A stretch of 64,000 nt of DNA, taken from assembly GCA_023213395.1 (NCBI GenBank), contig CM041465.1, positions 90,527,741-90,591,740 on the forward strand, read 5' to 3'. This document shows positions 43,997-55,900 of this stretch, in pieces (the stretch's first letter is position 1; each line of letters opens with the position of its first letter). Below the pieces are notes generated by a model. It made no database searches and was not told the DNA's origin. It saw only the letters and a list, made by a program, of their open reading frames with translations. Source of the stretch: Cycas panzhihuaensis. Taxonomy: Eukaryota; Cycadophyta. The translations under genes were made by a program, and so were the position numbers.

Positions 43997-46447
43997 TGGT
44001 GGTGTTTTAGGGGGTTCTTGGGTTTGATCCTTAGCGAGGTCATAAAAAAGATGGTTGGGGCCTAGAGGGGACCTAAACCTAACATCTCTCGATTCCTTTT
44101 CTCAATTAAAATTAAGAGACATAAAGCCCAAGAAGATCTAAAGGACCATCTTTTCTCAACTCCTAAGGAGGATTCCTTGCCTAGTAGTGTCGTTTACCTA
44201 AGTGTGAGTGGATATGATAAAAGGCATAGATGTAAAATAGGGTGACAGAATCTAGTAACCTACATAACTTTATGAAGGAGTTCTAAGTTTAGAATTGTAC
44301 TTACAATATCCTCAATATCCTTCCTAGGGATTCTTCTCATGTAATCATTTCAACCTTTTGAGTTTTACTAAGATGTGAGAGAGGGTAAGCTAATGGAAAG
44401 ATAGTTTGTCTTGTTTTAGTTTATTACACTAGCTTGTATTCACTTTGTTTATTTTTCCTTTCATTGTCTTTTCTCCTTTCTAGATTTTTTTAATATAATT
44501 GCAAGGAGATGAAACCAGGATAGCAAGATAATATAACTAAAGAAACTACAAGATTAAACTCACATAAACCCTTTATTTTTTATCAAAAATAAATAAACAA
44601 GAAATAATACATGCAAATTTTCTTTTCTTCTTTTTTTTTATTCTTTTAAAAGAAAAGTTGCATGTACAACTATGAGATAGCTTTCCTATTTGTAATATGC
44701 ATGTTTCACTTTAAAAGAGATGATGATACTAAAAATCTGAAACTCACTATATAATTTTTATACAAATTTCTTTTAGAAGAGACTAATAAACATGTATACC
44801 TAGTCAATATGCTTCAACCTTGATGCATGCTGCCAATTCTCTTAAAAAATTAATGAAATAATGCACAAAAAAGAGAGATTCTTAAAAGAAACTACTATTA
44901 TTTTACTAATTATTTTCAGACCTATGAGATGATTAGTAAATCACAAATTTGAACAATCATCATTCACATAATACTAGTCCTCAAAGGTTTTATCATAATT
45001 GGAGTAGTGAGAGCTCTAAAAGGATTCTTGAACCTAATACAAAAACTAAAAATTAGAGATATTTCAACCAAACAACATTCTTAACTTTTCATTATCAAGA
45101 TAAAGGAGCTAATCTTAAAAATAAAAGTGCATGCAATCATAGAAAACAAGAATTTCTTTCCTATTATAAAGAACATATCAAAATGATAGTTTTCTTTTCA
45201 ACTGACCAACTTTCCTTTAAAGTAAGATAAAAAAAAAAAAAAAATCTAAAGGGACTAAACTAGAGCTAAACAATGCCAAAAAGGAGCAGTAAACTGACTG
45301 AAATACAAACTATTGTGATAGAGTGGGAAGGAATAACTAGATGTATGGTGGAGAGATGACCATACTCCACCATAGTCTATCCTTAAGGAAACCCATAAAG
45401 GGCTGACCTTTCAATGTATATTTCAGTATCAAAATCTAAAATGAGAGTACTACAATAATTAGCCAATAGAAAGAAAAGTTTGTAAGTCAAAACTACCTTC
45501 AAAACACCATGAAACAAGCATGAAATTTAATAGGAAATATCTTCCCAAATTAGAAGAAGTTTGAAGCATAAAATTGATGAAGATCCATGAAAATGAAAGC
45601 TTAGACCATCAACAATCAAAGAATAGCAATATAGCAATAAAGCTTCTCCAAGATTTCACCTAATAGTCTTTAAAAAATTAAATCTTTAAACTCACAGTAG
45701 TAGTCCTTAAGAGATCTCCAAAAAACTTCTAAATTCCCAAAAAACTAGAGCAAAATCACTTCTTCCTTATCAACTTTTAATCAACAATGACTCAAAAATA
45801 CTTCTAAGCATTAAAGGAGTTAAATCCCACTGAATCCGGGTGGCAGCATATAAAATTTTTGTAGTCTACCCAAATTTTCATTGTATGACAGTGAAAAACA
45901 CGATCAGTCGTATTTTTCACCTACCAAAAATACAATTTTGTTCTAAAAATGTGATCGATTATGTTTTTGGTAGTGTGAAAAATGCAATTATAGTGAAGTA
46001 AAAATTTGATCAAAAAATAATAAAAATTAATATTTAATAAAGATTCAATCATAAAAATGAATGCATTAAGGAGTAAATAAACTCAAAATTAAGTAGAATA
46101 CATTAAGTACAAGCCCAAAAAATTATAAACATCAAAATCTTAGGTGAAATCTTGGAAATAAGGTGAAAGAATCAAACTTTGAAAGAAAAATGAGGTTGAG
46201 TTGATCATAAAAGGAAACTCTGATGCCATAGTTTATATCATCAGCAAATAAAAGCAAGAATACAAGTCATATCAATATTCATTACATTTTATTAATCAAA
46301 CATCATACATTATATCAACAAAATATGGCCTAATCTACCAAATACAATTAACATCTATTAATTATCTCTTATGAAATCATATATAATATGTACCGATTTA
46401 CCAATATAATTCAAATGCATGTGACGAGGCTGAGTTTTGGTGAAACA
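43997..46447 (-). repeat. 5' LTR of the Tat element
   Basis: 2451 bp, TGGTGGTG...GGTGAAACA on plus. It is colinear with 28142-31258 and retains the empty target of the solo LTR at 46114-46118. Confidence 0.95.
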
Positions 46448-46760
46448 CTTTTTAAGTTTATGTACTAAGTTGGGGTTTTTAATAAAGTTAGGTGGTTAAA
46501 CCATATAAATTTCTTTTAGTTAAGATACCTTTTATGTTCATTTTATGGACACTAGCCAAACTTGGTTACTAGAGAAATAATGATTTTAATAGTATTCTAG
46601 TATCATGGCTTGGGGCCAATCACCCAAAGCAAGTCTATGAGAAATTAAACCTAAAGGTTATGGGTCACAATAAATAACCCTTCAAACCAACTTCTAAGAA
46701 GAGGTCTTCACTGCTTGTGCACTTGTTTAAAGGTGAAGGAACCAAACTAGTTTAAGTTTT
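46448..46760 (-). pseudogene. copia M2, RT N-terminal part beyond the Tat insertion
   Basis: Minus-strand reading, spread over three frames, gives a decayed 'DVKMNIKG'-like block, 'EIYMV' + stop + 'PPNFIKNPNLVHKLKK' up to 46448. The next residues, 'SLYSCK', lie at 28141. The two halves join exactly after removal of Tat and one CTTTT copy. Upstream of about 46760 the reading is lost. Confidence 0.82.
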
Positions 46761-47720
46761 TAAACTAATTAACACATGCACAAGAGAAACAAATCTAGAT
46801 CTAATCAAATTAAATCATACTAAATAATAACAAACCAAACCTAAATACAAATTTAGTATGTAATTATAGTCTAAATAAATACAACAAAGAACAAACATGC
46901 AATCAACCAAATCATGTAACATATGAATATATTTCCTTCCCTTCTTTCCTTTTTATGTTTTTTAAATGACTTGGAATCAAAAGGAAACAATCATGTACAT
47001 AAGTGATAAAGGAGCCTATGATCTTTTATTGCATTTATGTTTATCCTAATTGCTATTCTCACTTCACTTTATTAATCTCTTATATTTACTTAATAGCAAA
47101 TGAAATAATAAAAGAAGTAAGCAATCATACAATAACAAGTTCTTTATTTTAAACCTACTCAATAATTCTTTAGCCATCTCTTTTTCTTATATGTGTAAAC
47201 AAGAGGGAAGAGTCACACAAGAAAGAAACTAATCAAGACAAGAAACACACTCTTTCTTTTAATTTTTTTCTTTTCTCTTTGTTGACTTATGAAAGCTCAA
47301 AAACTAAAGGGATTACAAATACTAAGATAAAAGGTGAATATGTAGTAATATGGCTAAAGGTTAATGACTTCACTTTCTCCAATTGCTCCTCACTTTGAAA
47401 TGTTATTTATTAATGAAAGGAGAGATGAAATTGATATTACAATAATTTCTCCAAAGAAAAAAGTTCCAAATGTAACCTTTCAAACTCATCAAAATTCTAA
47501 TAATAATTATATTGCATAAGAAAATTTTTTAATATAAAATATAACTAGTTTGAGCCACCTACAACTCTATGGAAAATTTGAGATGTTCTCCTTACTAAAA
47601 AAATTCACTCTTGGTTATCATTCACCTCCTCATAAAAGCTTGGCTTGATTTATTTTAATCCTTTTTATGGTACCAAAATCATTAAGAGTTATGAATATGA
47701 ATAAGCAAGAGGTATGTAAG
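46761..47720. other. AT-rich stretch without recognised content
   Basis: No gag or integrase block of M2 is readable here, although that is where they should lie. Long A-rich segments are present (about 46760-46900, 47220-47300). It may be a deleted or replaced part of M2. Confidence 0.45.
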
Positions 47721-48226
47721 TGTTAATACCCAACAAAGGACTACAACCTGAAGGAAGAGACATTCATGCCACCTTCCACCTAGGATCAAAACACACAAAG
47801 AAGAATACTAAAAAAAAGCAATTAATAAAAATAAGAAGGTCAATTTACTTAGGCCTATAAAATCAATATCTTAACATTCATTCATGCTTCATAAGATTAT
47901 ATTGAATGTTGCCTCACATATTTATAAGATAAATAGTTATGAGAGAGACAAAAGGGTATGTGAAGAATTGATCATATAAGGTGATATTTGGCACCTTATA
48001 TGATCAATATACATGTGTGTTACAATGAGGTATGGGAGTATATAACCCCATGATTATTAACTAACCACTAACATACCAAAAAAAAACATTTACAGTGTAC
48101 TTTATCACATTAAGTTGATAAAGTAACTAACATGACTTTGTAACATAACTTAATATTTACAAATATACAATATATTTATACATAACTAAAGATGAATTAA
48201 TAAAAATATCATTAATTTTTCTATCA
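47721..48226 (-). repeat. 3' LTR of copia M3
   Basis: From TGTTAATACCC to TTTTTCTATCA on plus, about 506 bp. On the minus strand it follows CATTAAGGG, a polypurine tract. A near-perfect inverted repeat (TTGATCATATAAGGTG / CACCTTATATGATCAA) lies at about 47967-48006. The outer border is not confirmed by a second copy. Confidence 0.65.
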
Positions 48227-49920
48227 CCCTTAATGATGAGTTCATTAATTTTGATACCAAGGCCATGCTAAAACTATTTGAATTTATCACAATCAAATGC
48301 TTTGGTGAAGATATTAATAATTTATTCTTTAGTTAGCTTATAAACCAAATCAATCTCACTATCTTGAACATGATCCCTAATAAAGTGATGGTAAACCTTG
48401 ATATTCTTTGTTCTAACATGGAATATAGGATTATTGATTAATTTGAGAACACTTTGATTATCATAAAAGAGGGTAGTAGCTTATGTTTAATCAATACCAA
48501 ACTCTTCAAGAATCCTTCTTAGCTAAATAGATTTTATAGCTTCTTTAACTATAGTTTTATACTTTGCTTTAATAGAGGATAAGGTGATATTTAGTTATCT
48601 TTTATAACTCTAAGAAATAGAGGTAGAGCCCAGGTAAAAGTAATAGCCTGAGGTCTATCTATGACTATCCTTATAACTGACCTAATCAACCTTTGTATAA
48701 CCTACCAAAGAATGATTATCCACTTGGTAGCAATCAAGTCTAAATTAAAGTGACCATCAAAGATATCTCAAGATTCACATAGTTGTTTTCTAGTATAAAA
48801 TCTTGGGTTGACTTATAAACCTAAAGCAAATCCTAATAACATATAAAATATCAGGTTTAGTATGTATGAGGTAAATTAATTTCCCCACAAGTTTCCTATA
48901 TAAAGTAAGATTAATAGGTTTACCATGCTCATTAATACCTAGATTAAGTTTAGTCTCCATAGGAGTTAGCAATGGTTTACATTCCTCCATTCTAAACTTC
49001 TAAAGTATCTCCCTTACATGTTTACACTATGAAATAAAGGTGTGGTATGATTACTCCTAGACTTCCATGCTAAGAAAATATGAAGTAACCTGAGGTTAGT
49101 CATCTCAAAGCTATTATTTAATTCCCCTTAGAGATAGAAATCCAATCTATGTCATTGCTTATTATTAGTAAATCATCAACATATAGAATAATTAGAGTAA
49201 TCAAGTTATTTTAGATTCTAATGTATAAATTAGGATCTGAGGATGAGCATATAAGTCCTTGCTTCTAAAAATACTCATCTACCTTCACATACTAAGCAAA
49301 AGGTAATTGCTTAAGGCTATAAAGAGCCTTCTTCAACTTGCAAACTAGATGCTCTTTTCTATAAATAACATAGTTGGGAGGTTGATTTAAGTATACTTCT
49401 TCCTATAAGTCACTATTTAAAAAGGTACATTTTACATCCATCTAAAAGATAGTCCAAGTACACTTAATAGCTAGTGCCAAAATAAGCATCATAGCAGTTA
49501 TGTTAGTATCAGAGGTAAATGTATCATCATAATCTATTCCCTCAATCTATTTGAAACCTTTGACAATTAATTATACTTTGTAGCATTGAATGGAGCCATC
49601 TGTATAAAATTTTATTTTGTAAATCCATCGATAATTAATTAGTTTCTTTCAATCTAGTAGCTCAACCAACTCCCAAGTGTCATTTTACAAATAGAATCCA
49701 TTTTCTCATTCATGGTTGCTTCATGCTTTTAGTTTAAAATATTATCTAAAAATGGCAGGTTCAAGAGGTAATAATGCTTCTACTATTAAGGCAAAGTTAA
49801 TGGATAACCTATACTTGGATTGCCTCTTAGATTATTGTGGAGGTGATGGAGCAAAAGAGATTATTTATAAGTACTATTTAGGAAGTGGCTTTGAAGTGAC
49901 CTCTTCTTAAACATCGTTTG
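48227..49920 (-). pseudogene. copia RT and RNase H (M3)
   Basis: RT: 'MAPFNATKYN', 'DYDDTFTSDTNITAMML', 'WMDVKCTFLNSDL', 'EEVYLNQPPNYVIY', 'LVCKLKKALYSLKQLP', 'LITLIILYVDDLLI' (YVDD intact) near 49165, then the open 66-residue frame 48790-48990 with 'EECKPLLTPMETKLNL' and 'LYRKLVGKLIYLIHTKPDI'. RNase H continues to 48230 with heavy decay. The small plus frame 49716-49910 is a shadow. Confidence 0.87.
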
Positions 49921-49996
49921 AAGGAATTTAATAAGGTTCGTATATATGCAGGCTACTAGTCAATTATTAAGCTAACTAGAGGTAGGGACTATTACA

Positions 49997-50329
49997 TGCT
50001 AGGAATATACACAAGGGGATTCAAAATTGTAGAAGACTTAAGAGAGAGAAAACCCACCAACGTAATATTTATTATATTAAAATATCAAAATAATAACATA
50101 GTATTCAATGGTGATATAGAATACAAGTAGATATGATGAGATAAGATTGATCTAAAGGGGGTACATATAAAAATACCCTAAAATAGTGTCATAACCCTTC
50201 GTGTATGGACATGATTCTTCATCATACCTATTTGTATAAGGACACACCTCTCTATCACACCTGCTTATGATAACTATCCCTTAATGAAGCATTAAGTGTA
50301 TAGTTAACATAAGTTAACTATCACCAGCA
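49997..50329 (-). repeat. 3' LTR of copia M4
   Basis: The right end CCAGCA is directly followed by the purine tract. The left end is placed at TGCTAGG because the termini then form an inverted pair (TGCTAG / TGCTGG). An alternative left end lies at 49945. Confidence 0.55.
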
Positions 50330-51050
50330 TTCCTCCTTAATATGAATAAGGGATAGAGTAAAATTAACCATTCCATTAGTTAAGAGTAATATCCTTATAG
50401 ACTAATCCCCCCTTAAGGATGATCTTGCTAAGTGTTGACTAATGACATTTATCTAACAACTCAGTGAATTAGTTTGTAACTTAATTAGTGGTCAAAGAAG
50501 AATCTACTTGAAGCTTGCTTTCATCAAATACCTCTTAAATAATTGACTATTATCTCACCTCTAATGTTGATCTTATAGGTACTCTTCCCCTAAAGTAAGA
50601 GTTTCTTTCATAAGTCATAATGTTTCATCAATTGAAGATGAGTCTAAATTGAACACAGGGTATATACCTTTAACACAATTCAATTAGCACAATAATTTAT
50701 TTTATCCTTCCTTAATGACCTTAGGGGTTTGTGCTTGATATAATTTCCTTAATTCTAGGTTAAGAAATACAAATTGAATATTATTTTGATGTAACTCTCC
50801 ACCAATTGTAGCTATTATATTTGACCTATTTACTAGCTTTTGATTAATGGATGCAATCATTGTCTCAAGGTCAATTTGAATAGAAGGAATATTTCTATAT
50901 AAAGAATCTTTATCCTCCATAGCTAATCTCTAAGAAGGATTCATTTTCCATAATTAATTAGTAATGTGGGAGTGGATAACTTTCATCATTTGAAGTTGAC
51001 TAGTAGTTTGAGTTTTAATTAGCCTTTCTATTATATCCCCAATTATGGCT
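50330..51050 (-). pseudogene. M4 3' part, unknown product
   Basis: A 72-residue open frame (50702-50920) reads 'DKDSLYRNIPSIQIDLETMI', 'INQKLVNRSNIIATIGGEL' and 'LNLELRKLYQAQT'. It follows in the same frame, after stops, a helical region 'LVEEMATSSKSLLAIIGDII' and 'LIKTQTTSQLQMMKVIHSHI'. The spacing of Leu and Ile suggests amphipathic helices or a coiled coil. I recognise no family. This is where RT should stand. Confidence 0.45.
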
Positions 51051-51990
51051 AACAATGACTTAGAGGAGGTTGCCATCTCCTCAACAAGTAACTAGTGTTT
51101 TTTAATGCCTTTTACTTCATCTTCCTCTTAGAGCTTGACCTTCATAGGATTATGAGATGTCATGAAAGGGGGATAACAAACATCTAATAGTAGAGGCTTA
51201 TCAAGTTGATATGTTAATACTCCATTAATCTTTATATCCTAACAATAAAGAAACTTTTACATCACTCGATCCAATAGTCTATATATATGATTATTTCCAT
51301 AGCATCCCACAAAAGTGCTTTTAAAACTATGGTTAGATTTCTTCAATTATCTATCAGAGATTAGTACATTTATAATGCACCTAAAGATTCTTATTTTTTC
51401 AATGGAAGGCTTTTGATTGGTCCATCATTTATGTGGCATCATACTTTGAATAGTAGAGGTTAGAATTTGGTTCACAATATGAATAGTAGTTCTCATAGCT
51501 TCTATCTCAAAATTAGATGGCATATGTTATGTTTACACCCTACACAATGCCATGTCAATCATGGTATTAACTTTCTATGTGGTAACTACATCACATGGGA
51601 TTAACTCAATACCATGATTAGAATATAACTTAGAAATAATATTGTTGTTGGCTTTTCCACGATTACTCCTTAACAATTTTATTTGATTTTCATATATCTT
51701 TTTAGTTATCACTTTAAATTATTTTACTTTTGGCTTATCTTTCACTTCTAATTTATCTTTGGGAGAGTATACCTAGGTATCCTAAGTGAAAAGAAGATTA
51801 TGATTCATTCTAGGTGTATAGCACACCTTCTTACAAGGAGAGATATGATGTTGTATGTATAAGTCCGTCATCAAATAGTTCTTTTGATCTGACAACTTTT
51901 GAGTTGATACTCACACATAATAAGCTATAATCTTTTCTTTCCTATTGGCTTGCCTTAGGTTCTTCTTTCTCACCTAGCAGTCCTTTTACT
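51051..51990 (-). pseudogene. copia integrase and post-integrase block (M4)
   Basis: Core: 'QIKLLRSNRGKANN' (L-R-S-D-N-G-G-E-Y with the Asp changed) at about 51690-51640, 'YSNHGIELIP' and 'VVTT' + stop + 'KVNTMIDMAL' (from T-P-Q-Q-N-G-x-x-E-R). Then 'KPSIEKIRIFRC' and 'FVGCYGNNHIYRLLD' at about 51420-51270, which is the block after integrase (H-L-R-I-F-G-C ... F-L-G-Y). Confidence 0.75.
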
Positions 51991-52760
51991 TGTGGTCCAT
52001 CTTTTTATAATAGGTACATGAACTATTATATTTCTTCTTCTTCCTTTTATTGGTACCCTCTTCATGTGAACATTTATCCTTATCTTAATCCTCAATTTTC
52101 TAAAATTTTGAGGATATGGCATGACTAAGTATCAATAAACCCCACAAACCCATGATGTTTAAGCTTAGCTTCCTCTATAAGAAGAAGGTCTTTCAACTTC
52201 TAAAATGAGGTATCTTGCAACATCTTGTCAATATTATACACATTCTAAAATGTGATGTAGGTTGTTGGAAACTTATTCATAATGATTGCAAATAAGATTT
52301 TGTCATTAATTAGGTCTTCTTCTATTTCTTCTAACTTGTTCCTAATATTAGTTAACTTTTTTCAAATATGTACTAATATTACTCTCATCCTTAATGTAGG
52401 AGTTTAATAGTTCACCTTATAACATGACCAAATAGCTTGTCTTTTTCTTTTCAAATGTATCACATAGGGCCTGCCAAATGTCATTTGGCATATTTAATTT
52501 ATGGACAAGTGCCCTCTAATATGGGCCAAGTGAGAGATTTAGCAGACCAGTGGCATAAAGCTACTTTCTTCATGTGAGTTTATCTAGTTGAATGTTAAGT
52601 TCTCATTCTTATTTCTTAGGTGGAGCATTGTAAGTTAGGACTCAAAGCTTATAGACTATTAATACAAGCTCTATGTTAGACTTCCACTCCTCAAAATTTG
52701 TGTCATGAAAGATCACTTATGACAATAAGGTTGCTATGCCTTCCATATTGAGAAATACTC
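51991..52760 (-). pseudogene. copia gag (M4)
   Basis: Start near 52745 (M-E-G-I-A-T...'FEEWKSNIE'). 'MPNDIWQALCDTFEKKK', 'LLNSYIKDESNISTYLKKV' and 'LLIEEAKLKHHGFVG' follow, then 'CTYYKKMDHK' + stop + 'KDC', the CCHC knuckle with one Cys as Tyr. This is the UBN2-type copia gag; blocks align with M0 gag (for example DTFEKK and EDAKLKYHG). Confidence 0.82.
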
Positions 52761-53001
52761 AAAATTCACTCCCACTTGATTTCCAAACATGATTATAAGT
52801 CTTAGTTTATAATGTTTATCACCTTACAAAACCTAAATCATTACTTTGTATATCACTTCATTGAGAATTAGATTTATGTATGATGCATTCTCTATAAATA
52901 ATATTCTTTTTCAATTTCAATCAAAGATATTGGTATATAAAAAATATTCTTTTAATGTAATCACCTTCTTGACAAAAATAATATGATCTTATATAGGATG
53001 A

Positions 53002-53389
53002 TGTTAAGAGTGTCAAGATCTATCATTCATATGCACTAATCACAAATATCAATTAAAATAGCTAAAACAAACAATGGAATATGTAAAATAAGTAAAGCAA
53101 GTCAAATAGAGAAGTTAAGGGTGAATTTATCACCATATATGCCTCTCTTACTGGTAGAGCTTCCACATTAATCACTAGAATATATAAGATACAAAGGTGT
53201 AGGGCATAATATATAGGCCATCTACCAATAATTCAAGATATATGATAGGCTCACTAAGTAGCGAAGGAGGCAAACCTAACCTCATTATAAAATAATATTA
53301 AATTTCATCAAGGGTCCCTTAGTTATTAATATATACATAAAATTACATAAAATACAAGGAAATGATGGTGCTATTAGATAGTTTTAATA
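53002..53389 (-). repeat. 3' LTR of copia M5
   Basis: TGTTAAGAG...AGTTTTAATA on plus; on the minus strand it follows AAAGGAGGG. It matches 61015-61342, for example the run GCATAATATATAGGCCATCT / GTATAATATATAGGCCATCT. Its TATA box (minus) is in this run. Confidence 0.9.
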
Positions 53390-54147
53390 CCCTCCTTTAA
53401 TAGTAATTTTATTTCTCTTGATGTTGAGGTCATGTCTAAACCATTCAAACTTCAGTTTACCAAGTGCTTTGGTGAAGATGCCTGCAATATGGTCTTTAGT
53501 AGGATGGTAGATGAGATCAACTTCTCCATTTTGAACATGCTCATAGATAAAGTGGTGATGGACCTTAATGTATTTGGTTCTAACATGGAATATAAGATTC
53601 TTCATCATCTTCAACATGCTTTGATTGTCGCAATAAAGGATGGTGAGTGCATGTTGTTAAAGTCCAAGCTTAACAAGAATCCTTCTAAGACAAATGAACT
53701 CAATTATAGCATAAACAATTACTTTATATTCTACTTTAGTAATGGAAAGGATAACATTAGGCTACTTCTTATAACTCCATGAGATTACAACTAAGTTCAT
53801 GTCAAAATAATAGTCTAATATTGAGTGGCGAGTGTCCTGACAACTAGCCCAATTAACATATGTATATCCCTTTAAGATAGGTGAGTAAGTCTGATTGTAT
53901 TCAAGGCCAAATTGATGTGTGCCATAAATATATTTAAGGATCTTAGTGGTAGCTTTCTAATGAGATGCTTTTGGTTATGACATGTACTTCGAGTAGATCC
54001 CTACTACATATGAGATGTTAAGTTGACTATGGATGAGATAAATGAGGCTCCCAACTAATTGTCAGTATAAAGTATGATCAAAAGACTTTCCTTTTTCATT
54101 TAGGTTTAGTTTGGTTCTTGTCTCCATAAGAATTGGTATTGTAGGAA
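53390..54147 (-). pseudogene. copia RNase H and RT C-terminus (M5)
   Basis: The 77-residue open frame 53384-53617 gives 'LIFHVRTKYIKVHHHFIYE', 'VQNGEVDLIYHPTKDHIAG' and 'IFTKALGKLKFEWFRHDL'. Towards the right the minus strand reads RT C-terminal 'PILMETRTKLNLNEKGKS' and 'LVGSLIYLIHSQ' up to 54147, where the insertion begins. A plus-strand frame 53432-53782 is a shadow, and so is its counterpart in copia D. Confidence 0.87.
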
Positions 54148-54151
54148 CTCC

Positions 54152-55126
54152 TCTGATACCAATTGTCACGGGGCTATCATGTTTGGTTCCGTCAGTGCTC
54201 TACATGGTATGATGCCTCCCTTAATGCTTCTGCACATAAAAAGTCACAGCCCAACCATCAACTCCTTTGCTCATGTTGTGTCACCTAGGATCATCCATCC
54301 CTCCTCCTAAGAATTGGTGGCAAAGTTTCTGCATCCTAGACGCTTCCACCCTGCCCTGAGCACCTGAAGTTCTGACTCCACTACTCCTTATTGAGATGAG
54401 TCCCCCCTGACACCATCTCTTCCTGGAACAATCCTATCTAGGTCTCCTCCCCTCGGCTACCTTGCCAGGTTCCCTCGTTCAGATCTTGCAGCCTTGATAT
54501 CCACACTAGTCCCCTATCCAACACCGTACTCATCTATGGTCCCAGCCCTGCTCACCCATACAAACAGACTAGGCACCATTAGATAGCTGCAAGTTGTGGC
54601 AACTAACACCCTGCATCAGCCACCAAGTTCCTCCACTTTGGTCCTCCGTTAAAGCTAGGTACTTCCCCTAAAGTACCTCATTGTTGTTCTCATTTGAGTT
54701 CTAGCTAAATTCGTTGAGTGTGGCTACACCGATAACCATGATCCATATTAAAAGTATTGTCCTTATCCATCCTGACTTTGGCCCTCACACTTCCACTTAA
54801 TTGTGCATGGAGGTCTAACACCTCAATCTCTAGTGCCTGCACTTAGCCCACCAAGTGCTTCACCCTTTGTTGAGTGATCCGTTCACCCACATTCTGGTTG
54901 CTTCTCCATCTGTGTTACCTTCCTCTTGGTAGACTTCTACACTTTTAGCATAAGGATCCAACTCACCCTCAATGCTTGAGTCTCACTCACTCTGTCTATC
55001 TATCCTTGTTCTGACAGAACATGACCTAACTTGGGCTCTGATACCAACTATCACGGGTTGCTGTTATACCAAAAGCCCTGAGGTGATTTTGGAAGAGGAC
55101 TTCCTTGTGATAGTTAGCATCACACG
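54152..55126. mobile_element. GC-richer insert of about 975 bp in M5 RT
   Basis: It is bordered by CTTCC-free flanks and a 4-bp CTCC duplication (54148-54151, 55127-55130). Removing it restores the RT reading F-M-I-V-G-V-P-T-I-P-I-L-M-E. It begins TCTGATACCAATTGTCACGG, and the right end carries the inverted, diverged form (CCTTGTGATAGTTAGCATCA, 55102-55121). A third copy (CTCTGATACCAACTATCACG) lies inside at 55035-55054. Two of these read on minus as TGGTATCAGAG, an iMet primer site. The base composition is clearly richer in C and G than its surroundings. It could be a gypsy-derived non-autonomous element or a TIR element; no intact frame. The reading after the inner primer site resembles a degraded gag leader. 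Confidence 0.7.
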
Positions 55127-55130
55127 CTCC

Positions 55131-55900
55131 AACAATCATGAATATTTCTAAGAGATCTTTGACATACTTTGTTTAAGTTAGGAAGATATGTCATGGTTCT
55201 TACTAAACTTAAATTCTAAGGAAGTAGTGGAGCAACCCAAGATTAGTCATCTCAAAGTTATTTTTCAATTCTAATTAAAACCAAGAAATGCCTTATATGT
55301 CATTACCACTGATTGCAAGATCATCCACATAGAGAACAATGATTATGATCAAATTATCTCTAACCTAAATATAGAGATCTAGGTCAAAGGGTGAACAATT
55401 AAATCCATGCTGGTTAAGAAAGGCATATATCTTTGCATACTAAGCATGTGGTCCCCGCTTGAGTCTATAAAGGGCTTTCTTGAGTCTGTATACTAAGTGT
55501 TCTTATCTCGGAACAACATTGTCAGGGGGTTATTTCAAGAAAACCTCTTCTTTGAGCTTCCTATTAAGGAAAATACTCCTCACATCCATTTGGTAAATAG
55601 GTCATCCAAATTGGACTACTAAGGACATAACCAAATGGAATGTGGTCATGTTGGCTACTGATGTAAAGGTCTCATCATAATCAATCCTTTCCTAATGTTT
55701 GAAACCTCTTATTATAAGGCAAGCTTTGTGATACTCTTGGTGTTATCTGTATGGAATTTTGTCTTGTATAACCATTTATAGTTAATTACTTTCTTCCCAA
55801 GTAATATTTTAGTTAGCTCCCAGGTGTTATTTTTAATGATAAAATTCATTTCTTTATCCATATTTGCTTTCCATATTTACTTTTTTACTGCCTCCTCAAA
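55131..55900 (-). pseudogene. copia reverse transcriptase, main part (M5)
   Basis: The minus strand reads 'KYVKDLLEIF' next to the insert; upstream are 'LHYF', the DD box region around 55330-55350, 'YRLKKALYRLKRGP'-like sequence near 55440-55490, and 'RIDYDETFTSVANMTTF'-like sequence near 55660. Several frames and stops. It continues left at 53990-54147. Confidence 0.75.

Larger units (their letters stand above)
28142..46447 (-). mobile_element. giant Tat-lineage Ty3/gypsy element (18.3 kb)
   Basis: Two LTRs of about 2.45 kb (28142-31258, enlarged by a solo LTR, and 43997-46447) flank the element, with the 5-bp duplication CTTTT on both sides (28137-28141, 46448-46452). On the minus strand: tRNA-Arg-like primer site, gag, protease, RT, RNase H, integrase, a second RNase H, then two tandem-repeat arrays and an oppositely oriented gene. 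Large size, very long LTRs, primer type and double RNase H identify the Tat lineage (relatives of Ogre, Grande and Retand). All frames are broken. It inserted into the RT of copia M2. Confidence 0.93.
47721..49996 (-). mobile_element. copia M3, 3' part only
   Basis: 3' LTR (47721-48226), purine tract, RNase H, RT, then loss of signal near 49920-49996, where the LTR of M4 begins. RT and RNase H order and motifs are clear copia. Integrase, gag and the 5' LTR are missing. Confidence 0.82.
49997..53001 (-). mobile_element. copia M4, lacking RT
   Basis: 3' LTR (about 49997-50329, TGCTAGG...TCACCAGCA), purine tract TTAAGGAGGAA on the minus strand, a 3' part without recognisable RT or RNase H, integrase, gag. 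The 5' LTR is not found; M5 starts at 53002. Either a large internal deletion removed RT-RNase H, or the element was non-autonomous. The gag is related to that of M0. Confidence 0.75.

Noticed and set aside
53432-53782. 116-residue plus frame, similar to 14281-14493
   Set aside because: Antisense to the RNase H end of copia M5 and D. The similarity follows from the shared RNase H.
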